Source: VHBM01 sp052386635
GTDB lineage: Archaea; Thermoproteota; Nitrososphaeria; Nitrososphaerales; Nitrosopumilaceae
DNA length: 9,533 bases
NCBI GenBank assembly: GCA_052386635.1
Contig: JBQTJY010000075.1
Span: 1 to 9,533 of the forward strand
Direction: 5' to 3'
Below, in pieces: positions 5,891-9,533 of this stretch. The translations under genes and the position numbers were made by a program. Position 1 is the stretch's first letter; every line of letters begins with the position of its first letter. The notes under the pieces are model-generated. The model saw only the letters and a program-made list of their open reading frames with translations, had not been told where the DNA came from and searched no databases.

Positions 5891-5900
5891 TAATAAAGAT
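5891..5900 (-). promoter_or_regulatory. TATA-like box for the CxxC protein gene
   Basis: The minus strand reads ATCTTTATTA, centred about 30 nt upstream of the ATG at 5865, implying a leader of only a few bases. It sits in the 88-nt gap after the mqnD stop, which holds no other feature I can support. Confidence 0.45.
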
Positions 5901-5953
5901 GACTAATAATTAGATCGGATCAAAGCTAAATTTTCTGCACACGACTCTGCTAA

Positions 5954-6775
5954 TTAGGCAAATTTTAGATCTAACTTGGGAACAAGACTTTTCTGTGAGG
6001 CAAGCTCAAACATGTACCTAATTGCCCTCTCACCTGTCTTTCCCATGTTTGCAGTAATGTCATTTACGTACATTGCTACAAACCTCTTGATCAGGTCTCT
6101 TGGCTTTCCCCTAGAATACTGCATTGCATAGTCAAGTGCCTCCTCCAGATGGGCCAAGCCATACTTTATGGAATCAGAAAGATAAGTGTCAAATTTTCTT
6201 ATAGTCTCTATTCCAAGCTCTGACTTCATTACATTGATGCCAAGTGGTACTGGCATGCCACCTGTCATATTATCCCACCACTTGCCAATATCTAGTATTT
6301 TTTGCAGGCCTTCAAGCTCGTATGAAAGCTGGGTCTCATGAATTACTAGTCCTGCATCTACTTTGCCTTGCTTTACTGCATCTGAGATCTGGCTAAAGTT
6401 CATCTCAATATAATCAAACTTGCCAATCATTAGCTGCAAAAGCAAAAATGCACTAGTCATTTTTCCAGGAACTGCAATCTTTGTCTTTGCAAGATCGTCT
6501 TTTGTCATAGTTTTATTTGAAATGACAATAGGACCATAACCCATTCCAAAGCTTCCTCCACTTCGAAGAATCGTATAGTTTGGAATGTATGCACAAGCAT
6601 GAGCTGAAACTGCAGTTACATCAAGATTAGGACTTAGTGCTCTTTTGTTTAGTTCCTCAATATCTTGGATTACATGCTTTACTTTAAAATCAACAGAACT
6701 TATCTTTCCTTCAAGCATTGCATAAAACATGAATGCGTCATCAGCATCAGGTGTATGACCAACTATTATTTCCAC
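5954..6775 (-). CDS. mqnD: 1,4-dihydroxy-6-naphthoate synthase MqnD
   Basis: MqnD converts cyclic dehypoxanthine futalosine to 1,4-dihydroxy-6-naphthoate, the ring precursor of menaquinone. The 273-residue protein has the usual family length and motifs in order: GHTPDADDAFMFYAMLEG (6-23), DVTAVSAHACAYIP (52-65), RSGGSFGMGYGPIVI (71-85), AGLVIHETQLSYE (141-153) and WWDNMTGGMPVPLGI (166-180). His146 in the IHE motif matches the histidine proposed as the catalytic base in the Thermus enzyme. The fold is that of a periplasmic binding protein, and MqnA is a paralogue, but the IHE and PxPLG motifs favour MqnD. The start is GTG at 6773-6775, supported by a TATA box 25 nt upstream. It is divergent from the SIS gene and lies on the opposite strand to mqnE. 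Confidence 0.92.
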   Translation of the reverse strand: MEIIVGHTPDADDAFMFYAMLEGKISSVDFKVKHVIQDIEELNKRALSPNLDVTAVSAHACAYIPNYTILRSGGSFGMGYGPIVISNKTMTKDDLAKTKIAVPGKMTSAFLLLQLMIGKFDYIEMNFSQISDAVKQGKVDAGLVIHETQLSYELEGLQKILDIGKWWDNMTGGMPVPLGINVMKSELGIETIRKFDTYLSDSIKYGLAHLEEALDYAMQYSRGKPRDLIKRFVAMYVNDITANMGKTGERAIRYMFELASQKSLVPKLDLKFA

Positions 6776-6795
6776 GCAATTGGTTTTGAGATTCG

Positions 6796-6805
6796 TTATA
6801 AATAT
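6796..6805 (-). promoter_or_regulatory. TATA box for mqnD
   Basis: The minus strand reads ATATTTATAA, close to the archaeal consensus, centred about 25 nt upstream of the GTG start. This predicts a leaderless transcript and supports GTG as the true start of mqnD. Confidence 0.6.
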
Positions 6806-6825
6806 CCAAATTATTTTGGGTTTAG

Positions 6826-6834
6826 TCTAATATG
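6826..6834 (+). promoter_or_regulatory. TATA-like box for the SIS-domain gene
   Basis: TCTAATATG is centred about 27 nt upstream of the ATG at 6857, the expected distance for a leaderless transcript. The match is moderate. It shares the 81-nt divergent gap with the mqnD promoter, the two boxes being about 30 nt apart. Confidence 0.4.
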
Positions 6835-6856
6835 TCAGAATACTGTTCAATAAAAC

Positions 6857-7762
6857 ATGAAAACAATCGAGGCACTAGAGCAAGACATTTTGTTACAGAT
6901 TCCGTTTTTGCATAGATTCAAGCCAATAAAACCATTTCCTATCAAAAAACAACAAAAGACAATCGTCTGTGGAACAGGCGACTCGTATGCTGCGGCACTT
7001 TTATGTGAGGCATTTTCTGATTTTCGAATTCGGGCAATAGACCCACTTGATCTGGCAAAAAATCAAAACTTGGCAAAAAATCAAACATATCTTGTTTCAA
7101 TATCTGGTAATACAATCTCAAATATCAAGGCAGCAAAAATCGCAAAACATGCAACTGCGATTACTGCAAACAAGAACAGTCACCTTGCCAAAGCATGCTC
7201 TAGAGTCATTTTCCTTGACTATCCAAGCTCAGGTGTATTTACATCAGGAAGCATTGGCTTTCTTTCTAGTGCCTTAACATGTATTTCTCTTGCAACAAAA
7301 CTTTGCATTAACAATCCATCACAATTGTTTCTTGACGCACTAGCTGCGAGCAGAAAAATCAGGATAAAAAACAAGGTCTTTTTGCTTGGAAACCAGCACA
7401 CATTTCCTGTTGCAATGTATGCTGCAGCAAAGCTTTACGAAGTCCTTGGAATAGATGCACACTATGAGAGAATAGAACAGTTTTCGCACATGGGATTGTT
7501 TTGTGCAAAAAAAGGCGATACTGTAATCATATTTGAGCAAAAAAACAAACACAACTTGCAGCTTGTAAAAAACCTGAAAAGAATTGGATTAAACACAATT
7601 TTGGTAGAACCAAAAACAGAGGACAAAGTCAGTGCTGTTGTATTTTTCATTTTTGTGTCGCAACTTGTGCCACTATATCACGCAAAAGCAAAACAGCAAA
7701 AAGACTGCTATTTTATCAACGCCAAAAAAATACGAGCTGCAAGCTCTACTATGATCTATTGA
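6857..7762 (+). CDS. Double SIS-domain protein, GlmS-isomerase-like
   Basis: A 301-residue protein with two sugar isomerase (SIS) modules. The first has IVCGTGDSYAAALLCEAF (36-53) and the phosphosugar-binding turn SISGNT (81-86), then TSGSIGFLSSAL. The second has KVFLLGNQHTFPVAMYAAAKLYEVLG (173-198) and AHYERIEQFSHMGLF (201-215), which resembles the second SIS half of GlmS (ALxxALKLKE, ExxHGP). There is no N-terminal glutaminase domain, so it is not a complete glucosamine-6-phosphate synthase. Candidate roles are an aldose/ketose phosphate isomerase or an amino-sugar-phosphate deaminase. Its length also fits the archaeal bifunctional phosphoglucose/phosphomannose isomerases, but the GTGDSY loop is more GlmS-like than their GMGGSG. 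The exact reaction is open. It is transcribed on its own, ends 48 nt before aEF-2, and contains an in-frame 18-bp tandem duplication. Confidence 0.8.
   Translation: MKTIEALEQDILLQIPFLHRFKPIKPFPIKKQQKTIVCGTGDSYAAALLCEAFSDFRIRAIDPLDLAKNQNLAKNQTYLVSISGNTISNIKAAKIAKHATAITANKNSHLAKACSRVIFLDYPSSGVFTSGSIGFLSSALTCISLATKLCINNPSQLFLDALAASRKIRIKNKVFLLGNQHTFPVAMYAAAKLYEVLGIDAHYERIEQFSHMGLFCAKKGDTVIIFEQKNKHNLQLVKNLKRIGLNTILVEPKTEDKVSAVVFFIFVSQLVPLYHAKAKQQKDCYFINAKKIRAASSTMIY
7052..7087 (+). repeat. 18-bp tandem duplication inside the SIS gene
   Basis: Two adjacent copies, 7052-7069 and 7070-7087, of an 18-nt unit based on CTGGCAAAAAATCAAAAC. They differ at the first base and the last two. In frame they encode LAKNQN then LAKNQT, just after the first SIS loop. 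Being a multiple of three, the duplication lengthens a surface region without breaking the gene. Confidence 0.7.
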
Positions 7763-7775
7763 ATCTCTTCATAAG

Positions 7776-7784
7776 GTTTAATAG
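7776..7784 (+). promoter_or_regulatory. TATA-like box for the aEF-2 gene
   Basis: GTTTAATAG lies in the 48-nt gap after the SIS gene, centred about 31 nt before the ATG at 7811. This predicts a leader of about five bases. A purine-rich GAAGGAAAAGG follows, but it is too far upstream of the start to act as a Shine-Dalgarno in a near-leaderless message. Confidence 0.45.
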
Positions 7785-7810
7785 CTGAAGGAAAAGGATT
7801 TTTTGCAAAC

Positions 7811-9533
7811 ATGAAATTCAAGACAACAGATCAGGTTCTAAAAATAATAGGTGACAAGACCCTTATCAGAAACTTTGGAGTAATTGCTCATGTAGACCAT
7901 GGAAAAACTACGATGAGTGATAGCTTGCTAGCATCTAGTGGTATAATTGCACCATCTTCTGCAGGTCAGGCGCTTGCACTTGACTCTATGAAGCTAGAGC
8001 AGGAAAGACAGATGACAATTGTTCAGGCAAATGTTACCTTACTTTTCAAACAAGGTGAAAAAGAGTTTGTAATTAACATGATTGATACTCCAGGCCACAT
8101 TGACTTTACAGGACGAGTCACTCGTAGCCTCAGAGCAATTGATGGGGCAGTTGTAGTATCTGACTCTGTTGAAGGAATCATGACACAAACTGAAACTGTA
8201 ACAAGACAAGCCCTTGAGGAGCGTGTAAGGCCTGTTTTGTATATCAACAAAATTGACCGCCTCATAAAGGAGCTAAGATTAACTCCTGATAAAATGCAAG
8301 AGTGGCTTGCAGAAATTATTTCTGATTTTAATAGCCTTGTTGATACCTACGCCGAACCTGAATACAAAGACAAGTGGAAAGTATCAATTCAAGATGGTTC
8401 TGTTTCATTTGGCTCTGCCAAAGACAGGTGGGGCTTTAACATTGATATCATGAAAGAAAAAGGAGTCACATTCAAAGACATTTACCAAGCATACGAGTCA
8501 GGCACAGTAGAGGAACTTGCAAAGCGAGCTCCACTTGCTGATGCTGTTCTTGGCATGGTTGTAAAGCATCACCCACCACCACATGTTGCACAAAAGTATA
8601 GAATTCCAAAAATCTGGAAAGGTGATCTTGAATCCGATGTTGGAAAAGCGCTTCTAAACTGTGATGATAATGGTCCTGCAGTAATGATGATTGTAAACAT
8701 GACAGTTGACCCTGCAGCAGGTCCTGTTGCAATTGGAAGACTATTTTCTGGAAAACTAAAGGACGGCCAACATATTCACATTATTGACTCAAAGAGAGAA
8801 GGAAGAATCCAGTCAGTTAATTTCTTTATGGGAAACCAGCGTGAGATGGTTGGTGAGCTTGCAGCTGGAAACATTCCAGCACTTTTAGGACTGCCAGAGG
8901 CAAGAGCCGGCCAGACACTTGCAAGCATTACTGATGTTCCATTATTTGAGGGAATCAAGTATGTATCAGAGCCTGTAGTTCAGATGGCAGTTGAGGCAAA
9001 ACATCCAAAGGACTTGCCAAAACTTGTCGAGGCTTTGCGCAGAATTACAATTGAAGACCCAAACCTTGTTGTAAAAATTAACGAAGAAAGTGGCGAGACA
9101 ATAATTGCTGGAATGGGTGTTTTGCATCTAGAGATTGCAACTACTCTGATAGGTGATGCTGGAGTACAAATCATTACATCACAACCTCTCATCAACTATA
9201 GGGAAACAATAAGAAAAAGAACAGACGCTGTAATGTCAAAATCCCCAAACAGACACAACAAGCTCTTCATGGCAGTTGAACCACTAGAGCCAGAAATTGC
9301 AGAGATGATAAGAACTGGCCAGCTCTCAGAAATGAAGGACAAAAAAGAAATGGCAAAGATTTTGCGAGAAAAGGGATGGGACCCTGACATGGCAAAAAGC
9401 ATCATGAAGTTTGATCCTCGCGGAAATGTTTTGATTAATGCAACAAAAGGTGTCCAGTTTATCCAAGAGTCAACTGACTCTATTTTGACTGGATTTGAAG
9501 AAGTAATGAAGGAAGGGCCTTTAGCAAAAGAGC
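7811..9533 (+). CDS. fusA: Translation elongation factor 2 (aEF-2), C-terminus beyond window
   Basis: aEF-2 is the GTPase that moves the ribosome one codon after each peptide bond. From the ATG at 7811 there are 574 codons without a stop to the window edge; archaeal EF-2 is about 730 residues, so roughly the last fifth is missing, including the diphthamide histidine in domain IV. Visible elements are G1 AHVDHGKT (26-33), switch I EQERQMTI with the Mg-ligand Thr69, G3 DTPGH (92-96) and G4 NKID (146-149). Later come AQKYRIPKIWKGDLES, the domain II barrel ending NIPALLGLPEARAGQT, SEPVVQMAVEAKHPKDLP and GMGVLHLEIATT of domain III, and the start of domain IV (SQPLINYRETIRK). Switch I has Gln-Met where many EF-2s have Gly-Ile. 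The start agrees with the family N-terminus (MKFKTTDQVLKIIGDKTLIRNF shows the expected spacing to G1). Overall similarity points to Thaumarchaeota. Confidence 0.97.
   Translation, partial: MKFKTTDQVLKIIGDKTLIRNFGVIAHVDHGKTTMSDSLLASSGIIAPSSAGQALALDSMKLEQERQMTIVQANVTLLFKQGEKEFVINMIDTPGHIDFTGRVTRSLRAIDGAVVVSDSVEGIMTQTETVTRQALEERVRPVLYINKIDRLIKELRLTPDKMQEWLAEIISDFNSLVDTYAEPEYKDKWKVSIQDGSVSFGSAKDRWGFNIDIMKEKGVTFKDIYQAYESGTVEELAKRAPLADAVLGMVVKHHPPPHVAQKYRIPKIWKGDLESDVGKALLNCDDNGPAVMMIVNMTVDPAAGPVAIGRLFSGKLKDGQHIHIIDSKREGRIQSVNFFMGNQREMVGELAAGNIPALLGLPEARAGQTLASITDVPLFEGIKYVSEPVVQMAVEAKHPKDLPKLVEALRRITIEDPNLVVKINEESGETIIAGMGVLHLEIATTLIGDAGVQIITSQPLINYRETIRKRTDAVMSKSPNRHNKLFMAVEPLEPEIAEMIRTGQLSEMKDKKEMAKILREKGWDPDMAKSIMKFDPRGNVLINATKGVQFIQESTDSILTGFEEVMKEGPLAKE

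Noticed and set aside
8023..9405. Several minus-strand ORFs of 60-86 codons within aEF-2
   Set aside because: aEF-2 is read unambiguously through this whole region, and the antisense ORFs have no recognisable content.
1..9533. CRISPR array, tRNA, rRNA, insertion sequence, defence island or prophage
   Set aside because: I looked for repeated spacers, tRNA-like cloverleaf ends, transposase or integrase motifs and phage genes on both strands and found none. The gaps are short and explained by promoters.

Overview
The window reads as a stretch of an AT-rich Thaumarchaeota (Nitrososphaeria) genome, most likely a Nitrosopumilales ammonia oxidiser. Four things point there. The gene at the right edge is an archaeal-type elongation factor 2. 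Futalosine-route menaquinone genes (mqnE, mqnD) are present. Most starts lie about 20-30 nt downstream of a TATA-like box with no Shine-Dalgarno sequence, as expected for leaderless archaeal transcripts. Small, lineage-type proteins (C2H2 finger, two-helix membrane protein, DnaJ with a membrane anchor) are scattered among short gaps. The order is inferred from overall resemblance and the genus cannot be fixed from here.

Layout. At 1-291 (-) is the N-terminal end of a FAD-linked oxidase (GlcD/D-lactate dehydrogenase type) running off the left edge. At 333-1718 (-) is an unusual two-domain protein, an HD phosphohydrolase-like domain followed by a GNAT-like C-terminus. Next come a small protein of unknown function (1797-2195, +), a membrane-anchored J-domain protein (2197-2745, -) and two adjacent TPR proteins (2829-3053 and 3128-3613, +). 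A tiny C2H2 zinc-finger ORF follows (3610-3783, -); its upstream in-frame extension is interrupted by one TAA. Then come mqnE (3872-4969, +), a thiamine-binding MTH1187/YkoF-type protein (4972-5283, -), a two-helix membrane protein (5320-5604, -), a CxxC protein (5647-5865, -), mqnD (5954-6775, -), a double-SIS-domain protein (6857-7762, +) and the first 574 codons of aEF-2 (7811 to the right edge, +).

How the genes fit together. mqnE and mqnD encode two steps of the aminofutalosine pathway and are about 1 kb apart on opposite strands, so they are neighbours but not an operon. Almost every gene appears to have its own promoter. Three successive convergent pairs meet with gaps of 1 nt, 2 nt and a 4-nt overlap, so transcripts probably end inside the opposing gene. 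I see no CRISPR array, tRNA, rRNA, insertion sequence or phage gene. No intergenic gap exceeds about 100 nt. This looks like ordinary chromosomal core with a few odd points rather than a new multi-gene system.
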